Source of the DNA: Pseudomonadota bacterium | Lineage (GTDB): Bacteria > Myxococcota_A > Polyangia > GCA-2747355 | NCBI GenBank assembly: GCA_016702545.1 | Contig: JADJDT010000005.1 | Coordinates: 124,001 to 188,000 of the forward strand | DNA: 64,000 nucleotides | Direction: 5' to 3' | Shown: positions 39,864 through 49,046 of the stretch, in pieces | Position numbering within the stretch: position 1 is the stretch's first letter | Layout of the letters: every line of letters begins with the position of its first letter | The notes under the pieces: model-generated | Told to the model about the DNA's origin: nothing | Seen by the model: only the letters and a program-made list of their open reading frames with translations | Database searches by the model: none | Translations under genes and position numbers: made by a program

Positions 39864-42800
39864 GTGTCACCGACGGACGAGGTCCAGCGCAGGACGCGCG
39901 CCGAGGGGCCTAAGCGCTCCCTTCGCATGGGGCGCGACGCGCGCGACCCCGGGACCTGGCGCGCCACCGCCCTGCTGCTCTTCGCCGCCCTGCTGGCCTG
40001 CGGCCGCGGGATGGAGGCCCCCGGCGGCGCGCGACTGGGGGAGCCGCTGCGGCCGCCCTCCGTCGATCACAGCACCTTCTTCGAGCGCCCCTTCGCCGAC
40101 GGGCCCTCGGTCACGCGGGCCTGCCTCGAGTGTCACCCCGACGCGGCCAAGGAGCTGATGGCGACGGTGCACTGGCGCTGGCAGGGGGACCCGGTCGCCG
40201 TGCCGGGCCACCCGGGGCGGCACCGCCTCGGCAAGAAGAACACGATCAACAACTATTGCATCGGCATCAGCTCCAACTGGAGCGCCTGCACGAGCTGCCA
40301 CGCGGGCTACGGCTGGGACGGACCGAGCTTCGACTTCAACAATCCGACGCTGGTCGATTGCCTGGTCTGTCACGATCGCAGCGGGAGCTACGTCAAGCAG
40401 CCGAAGGGCGCCGGCCGGCCCGATCCGAGCGTGGACCTGCGGGCCGTCGCGCGCTCGGTCGGCAGGCCACAGCGCAGCAACTGCGGCACCTGCCACTTCG
40501 CCGGCGGCGGCGGCGACGCCGTCAAGCACGGCGACCTCGACCGCAGCCTGCTGTTCCCCAGCGAGCGCGTCGATGTGCACATGGGCCGCTTGAACCTGCA
40601 GTGCGTCGATTGCCACCGCGCGCAGCGCCACCGGCTGCTCGGGCGCGCGATGTCGGTCGGGGTCGAGAGCGCCGGCCAGGTCACCTGCCTGGACTGCCAC
40701 AAGGCCCCACCGCACCGCGATAGCCGCCTCAACGCCCACCTCGCGCGCGTCGCCTGCCAGGCCTGCCACATCCCCTCGATGTCGGTGACAGAGGGCACCA
40801 AGCTGAGCTGGGACTGGTCCCAGGCTGGCCAGGACCTGCCGATCAAGGAACCGCACGCCTATCTCAAGATCAAGGGCCGCTTCACCTGGGCCAAGGGCGC
40901 GCTGCCCGAGTACCGCTGGTACAACGGCCGCTCGACGCGCTACCTGCTGGGCGACAAGATCGACCCCGCCAAGGTGACGGCGATCAACACCCCACTCGGG
41001 GACCGCCGCGATCCCACAGCCCAGCTCTGGCCCTTCAAGCGTCACCTCGGCAAACAGCTCTACGACCAGCAGCACCGACACCTGCTGCTGCCCAACACGG
41101 CCGGCCCGCAGGGCTACTGGACGAAGTTCGACTGGGACCTGGCGGCGCGCACCGGCGCGAAGGCCGCCGGGCTGGCCTACAGCGGCAGCTACGGCTTCGC
41201 CGAGACGGAGATGTTCTGGCCGCTCTCGCACATGGTGCCGCCCAAAGACGCCGCGCTGACCTGCCGCGATTGCCACGGCGAGCGCGGGCGCCTCGACTGG
41301 AAGGCCCTGGGCTACCCGCGCGACCCGCTGGCGCGCCCGGCCATCGAGCACCCGCGTGTCGCGCTCAAGGACGCCAGCGGCCGCGCGGTGGTCGAGAGCG
41401 GCGAGCCGCTCTCGACCACCCAGACCTGCGGCGAGTGCCACGATCTGACCGAGGCGCGCTTCGCCGCGACCCACCGCCTGCACGGCGACCTCGCGCTCGA
41501 GGCCCTGCCGCCCGAGCGGCGCGCGCTGCTGCGCTGGGGCCCACGCCCGGCCGGGGCCAGCGGCGAGGAGAGCAACTGCCTGCTCTGTCACCTCGCCGCG
41601 GCCGATCACGCGGCGCGCGGGCGCGCCCTCGCCAGCGCCCAGCCCGCCTGGTCGATCGCCGCCACGCTGGCAGCGTTGGGGGTCGTCGAGCCGCTCGGCG
41701 AGGGCTTCGGCTGGCGCGCGGCGGCCTTCGACGGCGAGGGCGCCGTCGCGCTGCCGCTCGACCGGACGCGCGAAGCGAGCTGCGGCGCCTGCCATGGGCT
41801 GGTCGACAACGGCACGGCCCCGCTGCGCGTGGCGTTCGGCGGCCCGCAGTGGGTGACCGAGACCACGGGGCAGGTCTTCTCCTGGCAGCCCGTGCGCCTC
41901 TCGGCGCTCAACCTGCTGCGCAAGGACGAGCAGCGCCAGCCCTGGGACCTCCACGCCCAGCGCCTGGTGACCTGCGGCGACTGCCACTACACCGCCGGCC
42001 GGCCGCGGCAGCTCGAGGGCCGGGCGCCGGCGACGCTCGAGGCCCAGTCCGGCGAGCGCCGGCGCTGTCAGAGCTGCCACAGCCTGAAGGGCCTGCACCG
42101 CTGGTTGCCGGCGCAAGCGACGCACTTCGCCCAGGTCGCGTGCGAGGCGTGTCACGTAGCGCGCGTGGCGCTGGCCGCGCGCTCGCTGGTCGATCGTACC
42201 GTGGTGCGCGCGGACGGCGCGCCGCGCGTGCTCTACCGCGGGATCGCAGCAGGCAACGTGGCCCAGCCGGCGGCGCTCTTTCTCGCGGGGTACCAGCCGG
42301 CGCTCGTTCGGCTGCGCGGGGGCGATGGCGCCACGCGCCTGACGCCGGCGAATCTGGTGGCCGACTACGGCTGGGTGGTGGGCCAGCAGCCCGTCGCGGC
42401 CGCGCTGGTGCAGCGCGCCTTCCGCGACGCCCGCGGTTACCACGCGGAGGTCCTCGCCGCGCTCGACAGCGATGGCGATGGGCAGCTCGCCGATCGCGAG
42501 CTGCGCCTGGACACGCCGGCCAAGGTGGCGCTGGTCGCGAAGCGGCTGGCGGCGCTCGGCGCGCCCGGGGCCACGATTCGCGGCGAGCTGCGCCCCTACC
42601 CGATCCATCATGGCGTGGGCCTCGGAAGTGCGGCCAACCAGGATTGTACCCGCTGCCATCCCAGCGCCGACGCGACCCGGCCGCGCTTCAGCGTCGCCCC
42701 CTTCCTGCCTGGCGCCGTGTGGCCCACGCTCGCGGCCACCTCCGGCGCCGAGATCATCAAGCTCGATGGCGAGCTCGTGCGGGCCGCCGATGGCTCGCTG

Positions 42801-42872
42801 ATCTATCGCTCGGCGCGACCCCTGGCCCGCGCCGAACAACGCACGCCGCGGCCGCCCAGCGGCAAGGAATAG
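39864..42872 (+). CDS. 15-heme c-type cytochrome lipoprotein, octaheme tetrathionate reductase (OTR)-like, with EF-hand
   Basis: About 1002 residues from the GTG at 39864 (AGGAGG upstream); an ATG at 39927 is an alternative. A hydrophobic helix ends in lipobox ALLAC, so it is probably lipid-anchored outside the cytoplasm. Fifteen CxxCH heme sites are present, from CLECH (about residue 87) to CTRCH (about 928). The N-terminal part closely follows OTR: CTSCHAGYGWDGPSFDF, DCLVCHDRSGSY, NCGTCHFAGGGGDAVKHGDL. About residue 868 there is an EF-hand loop DSDGDGQLADRE. OTR enzymes reduce tetrathionate, nitrite or hydroxylamine in vitro. The extra seven hemes suggest an electron wire or a second domain. 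Two YeeE genes follow with 3-base gaps. Function in sulfur-compound reduction is inferred. Confidence 0.9.
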   Translation: MSPTDEVQRRTRAEGPKRSLRMGRDARDPGTWRATALLLFAALLACGRGMEAPGGARLGEPLRPPSVDHSTFFERPFADGPSVTRACLECHPDAAKELMATVHWRWQGDPVAVPGHPGRHRLGKKNTINNYCIGISSNWSACTSCHAGYGWDGPSFDFNNPTLVDCLVCHDRSGSYVKQPKGAGRPDPSVDLRAVARSVGRPQRSNCGTCHFAGGGGDAVKHGDLDRSLLFPSERVDVHMGRLNLQCVDCHRAQRHRLLGRAMSVGVESAGQVTCLDCHKAPPHRDSRLNAHLARVACQACHIPSMSVTEGTKLSWDWSQAGQDLPIKEPHAYLKIKGRFTWAKGALPEYRWYNGRSTRYLLGDKIDPAKVTAINTPLGDRRDPTAQLWPFKRHLGKQLYDQQHRHLLLPNTAGPQGYWTKFDWDLAARTGAKAAGLAYSGSYGFAETEMFWPLSHMVPPKDAALTCRDCHGERGRLDWKALGYPRDPLARPAIEHPRVALKDASGRAVVESGEPLSTTQTCGECHDLTEARFAATHRLHGDLALEALPPERRALLRWGPRPAGASGEESNCLLCHLAAADHAARGRALASAQPAWSIAATLAALGVVEPLGEGFGWRAAAFDGEGAVALPLDRTREASCGACHGLVDNGTAPLRVAFGGPQWVTETTGQVFSWQPVRLSALNLLRKDEQRQPWDLHAQRLVTCGDCHYTAGRPRQLEGRAPATLEAQSGERRRCQSCHSLKGLHRWLPAQATHFAQVACEACHVARVALAARSLVDRTVVRADGAPRVLYRGIAAGNVAQPAALFLAGYQPALVRLRGGDGATRLTPANLVADYGWVVGQQPVAAALVQRAFRDARGYHAEVLAALDSDGDGQLADRELRLDTPAKVALVAKRLAALGAPGATIRGELRPYPIHHGVGLGSAANQDCTRCHPSADATRPRFSVAPFLPGAVWPTLAATSGAEIIKLDGELVRAADGSLIYRSARPLARAEQRTPRPPSGKE

Positions 42873-42875
42873 CCG

Positions 42876-43412
42876 ATGCAGCACGAGACGCCTCGCTACT
42901 GGAACCCCTACTTCGGCGGACTGATGCTCGGGCTGGTGCTCTTCGTCGCGTTCTTCGTCGCGGGGCATGGCCTGGGTAGCTCGGGTGGCACCGCGCGCGT
43001 CGTGGTCGCGCTCGAGCGCGTGGTGGCCCCGCGCCACGTCGCCCGCACCCCAGCCGTGGCCGAGTTCGCCCACGGCCCCGGCAGCCCGCTCGATCACTGG
43101 ATCGTCTGGTCGATCGGCGGCGTGCTGCTCGGCGGCTTCCTCTCGGGCCTGCTGCGGCGGCGCGTGCGCTTCGAGACCTTCCACGGCCCTCGCATCTCGC
43201 CGCGCGGGCGCTGGATCGCAGCGCTGCTGGGCGGCGCGATCGTCGGCTACGCCGCCCGCCTGGCGCGCGGCTGCACCTCGGGTCAGGGCCTCAGCGGCGG
43301 GGCGACCCTGGCGGTCGGCTCGTGGGTCTTCCTCTTCGCCTGCTTCGCCGGGGCCTACGGCTGCGCCTTCTTTGTGCGCCGGCTGTGGACCCCCGGCCGC
43401 GAGGAGGGCTGA
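42876..43412 (+). CDS. YeeE/YedE-family sulfur transporter, first subunit
   Basis: 178 residues with about four membrane helices. The conserved Cys is in ARGCTSGQGLSGGA (about residue 133), the motif that in TsuA-type YeeE lines the thiosulfate path. It is half the size of full YeeE and is followed at once by a second half-type protein, so the two may form one channel. AAGGAA precedes the ATG, and the gap after the cytochrome stop is three bases, indicating an operon. Confidence 0.88.
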   Translation: MQHETPRYWNPYFGGLMLGLVLFVAFFVAGHGLGSSGGTARVVVALERVVAPRHVARTPAVAEFAHGPGSPLDHWIVWSIGGVLLGGFLSGLLRRRVRFETFHGPRISPRGRWIAALLGGAIVGYAARLARGCTSGQGLSGGATLAVGSWVFLFACFAGAYGCAFFVRRLWTPGREEG

Positions 43413-43415
43413 ACG

Positions 43416-44639
43416 ATGGCCCCCTTCGCGCTCAGCGGCGGATCCGCGCATCTGGTCGAGGTGCTGATCGGCCTGGCCTTCGGCTTCGTGCTCGAATCGA
43501 CCGGCTTCGGTGACGCGCGACGCCTCGCCGCGCAGTTCTACTTCCGCGAGCTGCGCGTCGTGCAGACGATGTTTACGGCGATCGTCACCGCGATGCTCTT
43601 GCTCTACCTCAGCTCCGGCCTCGGTTGGCTCGACCTCGATCAGCTCTGGGTCAACCCCACCTATCTCCCCTCGGCGGCGCTCGGTGGCCTGATCTTCGGC
43701 GTAGTCTTCGCCATCGGCGGTTACTGCCCGGGCACCTCCCTGACCTCGCTGGCCACCGGCAAGCTCGACGGCCTCTTCTTCGTCGTCGGCAGCCTGCTCG
43801 GCATGCTGGCCTTCGGCGAGACCGCCGATCACTTCCGCGACTTCTATTACGCGGGCCACTACGGCCCGATCCAGCTCACCGACCTCTTCGGCGTCTCGAC
43901 CGGGACGGCCGTGCTGCTGGTCGCGCTGCTCGCCCTGCTCTTCTTTGGCAGCCTCAAGCTCGTGGCGCGCCGGCTCGGTCACGAGCGGCCCGTGCACTGG
44001 CCCAAGGCGCTGGCGGGCACAGCCTTGCTGCTCGGCGGGGTCGGCGCCGTCACCGCGCTCGGGACCCCCTCGCTCGAGGCCAAGTGGGAGCGGCTCGGCG
44101 CCAAGTACCAGCCGCGCCTCGCCACCCGCGAGGTCTTCATCTCGCCCGCCGAGCTGCTGGCGTTGCGCGCCGATCGCGATCTCAACCTGGTCACGCTCGA
44201 TCTGCGCCCCGAGGCCGACTGGAATCAGTTTCACCTGGCGTACTCGGAGCGGGTGGCGCTCGAGGCGCTGCCCTCGCTGCGCCGGCGGCTGATCAGCCTC
44301 ACCGATCCCAGCGTCGTGGTCGTGCTCTCGAACGACGAGACGGCCGCCACCGCGGCCTGGCGCCACCTGGCGCTGCTCGGGGTGCCCAACGTCTATGTGC
44401 TGGCAGGGGGCCTCAACCGCTGGATCGCCACCTACGGCTCCCCGGCAGCACCAGGCTCGGGCCTGGCGCCGATCGCCACCGCCCTCGCCGGTGACGACGC
44501 CCTGCACTGGCGCTTCGCGGCCGCGCTCGGCGACCGCCACCCCGCCGCGCACCTCGATCCCGCCCACACCCCCAAGCTGGCCTTCCAGCCCAAGGTCAAG
44601 CTGCAGCGCAAGGGCAAAAAGAGCGGCGGCTGCGGCTGA
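43416..44639 (+). CDS. YeeE/YedE-family transporter fused to a rhodanese-like domain
   Basis: 407 residues. The N-terminal 220 form a YeeE half with about five helices and the conserved Cys in GGYCPGTSL (about residue 104). Residues about 240-345 are a rhodanese domain (VTLDLRPEADWNQFHLAYSERV...VPNVYVLAGGLNRWI). At the active-site loop, VVVVLSNDE has Ser305 where sulfurtransferases have Cys, so transferase activity in the usual way is doubtful. The C-terminus ends in GGCG, which offers another Cys. The fusion suggests that sulfur brought in by the transporter is handed to the cytoplasmic domain. It ends the operon. Confidence 0.9.
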   Translation: MAPFALSGGSAHLVEVLIGLAFGFVLESTGFGDARRLAAQFYFRELRVVQTMFTAIVTAMLLLYLSSGLGWLDLDQLWVNPTYLPSAALGGLIFGVVFAIGGYCPGTSLTSLATGKLDGLFFVVGSLLGMLAFGETADHFRDFYYAGHYGPIQLTDLFGVSTGTAVLLVALLALLFFGSLKLVARRLGHERPVHWPKALAGTALLLGGVGAVTALGTPSLEAKWERLGAKYQPRLATREVFISPAELLALRADRDLNLVTLDLRPEADWNQFHLAYSERVALEALPSLRRRLISLTDPSVVVVLSNDETAATAAWRHLALLGVPNVYVLAGGLNRWIATYGSPAAPGSGLAPIATALAGDDALHWRFAAALGDRHPAAHLDPAHTPKLAFQPKVKLQRKGKKSGGCG

Positions 44640-44683
44640 CGGTCGAGCCGGGTGGGGGGCGCCGTCGGTCTCGACCCGCCGCC

Positions 44684-45578
44684 TCAAACGACGAGCGCCA
44701 GCCGCTCCGCTGCGAGCCCAACGCGGGCCCGCGCGCCCCAGTCGAAGGAGGAAGTCGGCCTCGATACCGTCGCCGAAGATCACCCCGCCCTCGTTCATCT
44801 CCGAGGCGACCTCGAGGGGATCCTCTGCCGCCAATAGGCCCTGGCTCAGCGTCGTCTGGGTGTTGACGCTTGGAAACGCCTCGCGCACGAAGAAGACGAG
44901 CCGCCGCTCGCAGGGCGCGGGTGGGGACGGGGCGTCGCGGCGCTCGCGCTGAATCGATCGGGCCCAACCCGTTCCGCCGGTGCCCGTGGCCACGATCAGG
45001 CCCGAAGACGAGTGGCGCGCGGCGGCGTCGCGCAGGCGGAGGCCGTAGCGCGCCGACTGATGCGAGCGGTGGCCGAGGAAGACCTCGTTGAGCGCCAACA
45101 GACGCTGGCCGTCGTCGAGCTTCACCTCGACCATCGTACGGTGCTCGACGGCACAGGCTCCGGCTTCAAGCCGGGCCAAGAGCTCGACCACATCACCAGC
45201 GCGATGGCGCACCAGCACGCCGTCGTAGCTGCACGGATCCGGGTTGACGCCCAGCACGCACTGCCCGCTCAGGTACTTGGCGACGTTGGCGACGAGCCCG
45301 TCCTGCCCCACGGCCACGACGATGTCCTCGGGGCCGAAGATGAAGCGCGACAAGTCGGCGCGCTCGACTTTCGCCCGGCGCCAGGTCAGCGGGATGGCGG
45401 CCAGTACCAGCCCCAGCGCGTCGCGCTGCTTGGCGTGGCGCTCCTCGAGCGCCGAGAGCCGCTGGCCACGGCTCTGCAGGAAGAACTCGGCCTGGGCGCG
45501 CGTGCCATGGCGCCGCAGCAACGCCTCGTACTCCGTTGGGCGCGAGGTCAAGACCACGCGCGTCGCGTTCGCGCTCAT
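44684..45578 (-). CDS. NAD-kinase-like protein, frameshifted near its C-terminus
   Basis: About 297 residues once an extra base near 44747-44751 is removed. The C-terminus then reads GDGIEADFLFDWGARARVG... to a TGA at 44684, as expected in the NAD kinase family. The nucleotide-binding GGDGT motif is replaced by VGQDGLVANVAKYL, and GLIVATGTGGTGWA corresponds to the second NAD kinase glycine-rich motif. A distinctive N-terminus (YEALLRRHGTRAQAEFFLQS) marks a subfamily often annotated as NAD kinase or sugar kinase of unknown substrate. The start overlaps the SPFH stop by four bases (ATGA), so both are translated together. Confidence 0.8.
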
Positions 45579-46657
45579 CGCGGCACCTGCGGCGGCAGCG
45601 TCCGGCCCAGGCCCCTGAGCAGGTGGGCCAGCGTGTCCGGCTCGACCCGCAGGTGCTCGATCTTCTCCAGCTTGGTCGCGAACTCCCGGGCGGCCAGTCC
45701 CAGCAGCACATGCTGTGGCAGCTCGCGATAGATGAGCATCCGCGCCTGCTCCGCCTCGACTCGCGCGCCCTCGATCGCCCGCGTGGCTTCGGCCTTGGTC
45801 CGTGCCTCGAGCGCCTGGCGTTCGCCCTCGGCCTGCGCCTCAACGCCAAGCGCCTCGGCCCTTGCATCGGTCTCGCGAGCGACGCGACGCAGGGTGGCCT
45901 CGCTGGCGATACGAGCGCTCTCTGCCTCTTCTTCGACCCGCCGCTGCTCGTTGAGGCCCCGCTGGCGGATCAGCAGCTCCTCGCGCTTGGCGAGTTCGAT
46001 CTGGTTCTGCAGCTCATTGTCCTGGATCGCCCGTTCCTTTTGCACGGCCAACGCGCGGCGCTGAAAGCCCGCCTCGTCCGCCTCCTGCTGGATGCGCTCG
46101 CGCGTCGGCGCCTCGAGCGCGCGCTCCAACTCGGGCGTCGGCGCGACCCGGCTGATCCGCACCGTGGTGATCTGCAGCCCGAGGTCGCGCAACACGCCGT
46201 CAGCGATGAGCTGCTCCTCGATGCGCTCGCGCAAGCAAGAGGGCCCGGCGCTCAGCACCCGCCGCAGGTCGTGCTCCCCGATCCAGGCGGCGGCGAACTG
46301 CTGCGCCAGCATCGTGACGAGCTGGGCCAGCGCCTCGAGCGGCTGCCTCAGCCAAGCGCCCGTGCTGAGGTCGATGGAGAAGTCGACGCGCTGCGCCAAC
46401 CGCTCCGGATCCGTGACGCGGTAGCCCACCCCGGCCTGCACGCTCACGTCCTGAAAGTCAGCGCTGCGCGCGTGGCAGAGGAAGGTCAGCTCTCGATCGT
46501 CCGCCGGCACCTCGGCGATGCTCGTCGACAGCGGCAAGAACCAGCAGTGGAGCGCTCGGCCCTGCTCGACCAAGCGCCCGCGGCGATAGCGCAGCACCAG
46601 CGAACAAGTTTCGGCACGCAAGTGGCGCAGGAACGCGACGCGACGAATGGCTGCCAT
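45575..46657 (-). CDS. SPFH/band-7 domain protein
   Basis: 360 residues. No clear signal or membrane segment is visible. A band-7-like beta region (ELTFLCHARSADFQDVSVQAGVGYRVTDPERLAQ) is followed by a long alpha-helical, charged coiled-coil region (ERIQQEADEAGFQRRALAVQ...ARTKAEATRAIEGARVEAEQ), as in flotillin-type proteins that oligomerise at membranes. The ATG at 46657 has AGGAGGGG just upstream and is preferred to the GTG at 46675. It is co-translated with the NAD-kinase-like gene; a functional link is likely but undefined. Confidence 0.82.
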   Translation of the reverse strand: MAAIRRVAFLRHLRAETCSLVLRYRRGRLVEQGRALHCWFLPLSTSIAEVPADDRELTFLCHARSADFQDVSVQAGVGYRVTDPERLAQRVDFSIDLSTGAWLRQPLEALAQLVTMLAQQFAAAWIGEHDLRRVLSAGPSCLRERIEEQLIADGVLRDLGLQITTVRISRVAPTPELERALEAPTRERIQQEADEAGFQRRALAVQKERAIQDNELQNQIELAKREELLIRQRGLNEQRRVEEEAESARIASEATLRRVARETDARAEALGVEAQAEGERQALEARTKAEATRAIEGARVEAEQARMLIYRELPQHVLLGLAAREFATKLEKIEHLRVEPDTLAHLLRGLGRTLPPQVPR

Positions 46658-46690
46658 GGCACCCCTCCTCTTCACATGTTAACTGCTATC

Positions 46691-46719
46691 AGCATATATG
46701 CCGGGCGCATCTAACGCAA
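46691..46719 (-). promoter_or_regulatory. Possible sigma-70-like promoter of the SPFH/NAD-kinase-like operon
   Basis: On the minus strand TTGCGT (46719-46714) and TATGCT (46696-46691) stand 17 bases apart, 34 bases upstream of the SPFH start. The spot is AT-rich against a GC-rich background and includes the palindrome GCATATATGC (46692-46701). The elements match the sigma-70 consensus only in part. Confidence 0.35.
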
Positions 46720-46764
46720 GACCCTTTGCACCAGGCGCGGCTGCGGCGATGATCGGCGCCACGC

Positions 46765-49014
46765 ATGCGACCTGACGATCAAGCTCAGCATCGCGGCTCG
46801 GCCGCGGACTACGCCCGCTACCTGGCCGGGATGGACGCATCGATGCGCCAGAAGGTGGCGCTGACGGCGGCGCATCTGCTGTGCGAGGGACGCATCGCCG
46901 ACATGGGCAGCGGCTCAGGCGGCGCCAGCTACGCCCTGGCCCTGCTCTACCCGGGACTCGAGGTCGTCGGCGTGGACCTGTCGGAGACCATGGTCGAGCT
47001 GGCGCGCGAGCGACACCGGCTCCCCAACCTGCGCTTCATCGTCGGTGATGCGGCCGCGCCGGTCCTCGACGCCGGCAGCCTCGACGGCATCTTCGCCTCG
47101 TCCGTGCTGCACCACGTCACCTCCTTCAACGGCTACGATCCCCAGGCGGCGCACGGCGCGCTGGCGGCCCAGGCCCAGCAGCTGCGCGAGCATGGGGTGC
47201 TGGTGGTGCGGGATTTCGTCGACCCCGGCGCGCACGCCGTGTGGCTCGACCTGCCGACGGCGGACGGCGACACCTCGGAGGACCCCGAGCGCTGCTCGAC
47301 GGCGTGTCTCTTCGAGCGGTTTTCGCGCGAATTCCGACCGCTCTCGGCGCAACCGGGCTTCCCCCTGATCAGCGTGGCCGATGCGGAGCAGTCGCCGGCG
47401 CCGCTGCAGCCCGGCTTCCGCCGCTACCAGACCACGGCCCGGCTCGCGGCCGAGCTGATCCTACGCAAGGACTACCGCGCGGACTGGGCCAGCGAAGTCA
47501 AGGAGGCCTATACCTACTTCACGCAGGAACAGTTCGAGGCCGCCTTTCGCGCGCTCGGCCTGCGCGTGCTGACCTCAGCCCCGGTCTTCAACCCCTGGAT
47601 CGTCAAGCATCGCTATCAAGGGAAGTTCTTTCAATATGCGCTCGATGGCACGGCTCTCGAGCCACCGCCGACGAACTACCTGATCGTCGGCGAGCGCGTC
47701 AGCGCCCATCGGGGTCGGCTTTCGCAGCAGCGCGCCGCTCCAGCCGATCGGCTTCCTCCAGCTCGAGCACTACCGCGACCTGCGTAGCGGGGAGGTGCGC
47801 GACCTTGTGCGCCGCCCCAACACCACGCTCGACGTCGTGCCGTGGTTCGAGCAGGGCGAGGCCCTCTATGTGCTTGCGCGCTGCAGCTACCCGCGACCGA
47901 TCCTGGGTGCCGAGCCCGACCGTGCCCACCCGATCGACGGCTCCCGCGCCTGCCCGTGGGCCGTCGAGCCGCTGAGCTTCATCCAGCACGACCGCCCGAT
48001 CGGGCAGACGATCGAGGAGGCGCTGTGGACCTACGCGCGGCTCCGCGACGAGCAACTGCTCGGCTTCGAGGAGGGGTCGGTCTACTACCCGTCGCCGGGG
48101 GGACTGGCCGAGCGCGTCGTCTCCACCTTCGTCCGGGTGGCGCCGACCTTCGTCGAGCGGGACGTGGGTGATCGCTCGGGCTTCAGCAGCTCCGGCCGCG
48201 TGCAGGCGATCGCGGCGCAGCAGCTTCTGCGAGCGGCCCAGGTCGGAGGCCTGGCGGATGCCCGCCTCGAGCTCAACGTCTACGATCTGCTCGCGCGACA
48301 GGGCCGATCTTGGGGGCCCTGGCTGGGCGAGGAGCTCGACCTCCCCGAGACGCCGGCGCCAGCACCACGGCTGACCCCCGAGGCGCTGCACGGCGGTGCG
48401 GGCCGGCGCCGCTTCGCGCGGATCGCAGCCAACCCGCGCCCCTTCCTGGCGCTGATCTGCCGCGAGTTCGCCGAGACCAACGCCGAGGATCGCGTCGTCG
48501 CGCGTCAAACGCTGGAGTACGTGATGCCGCTGCACCACGCCGCCGTGACGGCGTCGGTGGCGCTGCTGCGCCGGCACCGCGGGATCGTCTACCTCGGTCT
48601 CGACGACGACGACTTGCCGGCCGCGCAGTGCTTCGCCGGCAACTCCAACCTGCTGGTGACCCCGGCGTGGCGGCTGCCGCTCGACCAGCTCCGCGCCCCG
48701 GCCGCGACAGCCTTCGTACGTGCCCGGCTGCGCGAGGAGTACGGCCTCGAGGTCGCCGCGATCGTGCCGCTCGGGGCAAGTACCACCCCACGCCCGGTGC
48801 GACGCCCGAGGTCGTTCATCCCTTGGTCGTCTCCGTGGTGCAGGAGGGCCGCGGACAGCGCCAGCTGTCGTGGATCCCGCTGGTGGAGCTGGCACGCGAC
48901 GCCCGCCACCTCCGCGACGGTCACCTGCGCGTGGCCGCCCTGCGGGCCGCCCATGCTGTGGGGGTCGGCGGCGCGGTCACGATCGCTGCGCCCAACGGGT
49001 CCTTGAGGGCGTAG
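46765..49014 (+). CDS. Class I methyltransferase fused to two Nudix-like domains, two frameshifts
   Basis: About 750 residues after correcting indels near 47711-47714 and 48773-48776. The N-terminal third is a SAM-dependent methyltransferase (IADMGSGSGGASYALALL, then VVGVDLSETM). The rest has two Nudix-like halves: one with ARLRDEQLLGFEEGSVYYPS and one with RARLREEYGLEVAAIVPLG and KYHPTPGATPEVVHPLVV. Neither keeps a full Nudix box, so hydrolysis is doubtful and nucleotide binding more likely. I do not know this architecture. Its 3' end lies 32 bases before the NrtR-like gene, which suggests a role with NAD- or ADP-ribose-type ligands. Confidence 0.65.
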
Positions 49015-49046
49015 TCTGCCGGCAACGGGAGACGCGCGAGCACCGC

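Noticed and set aside
39867..45578. A 1903-codon open frame opposite the cytochrome operon
   Set aside because: Only its first part is the NAD-kinase-like protein; the rest mirrors the cytochrome and transporter genes and is an effect of high GC.
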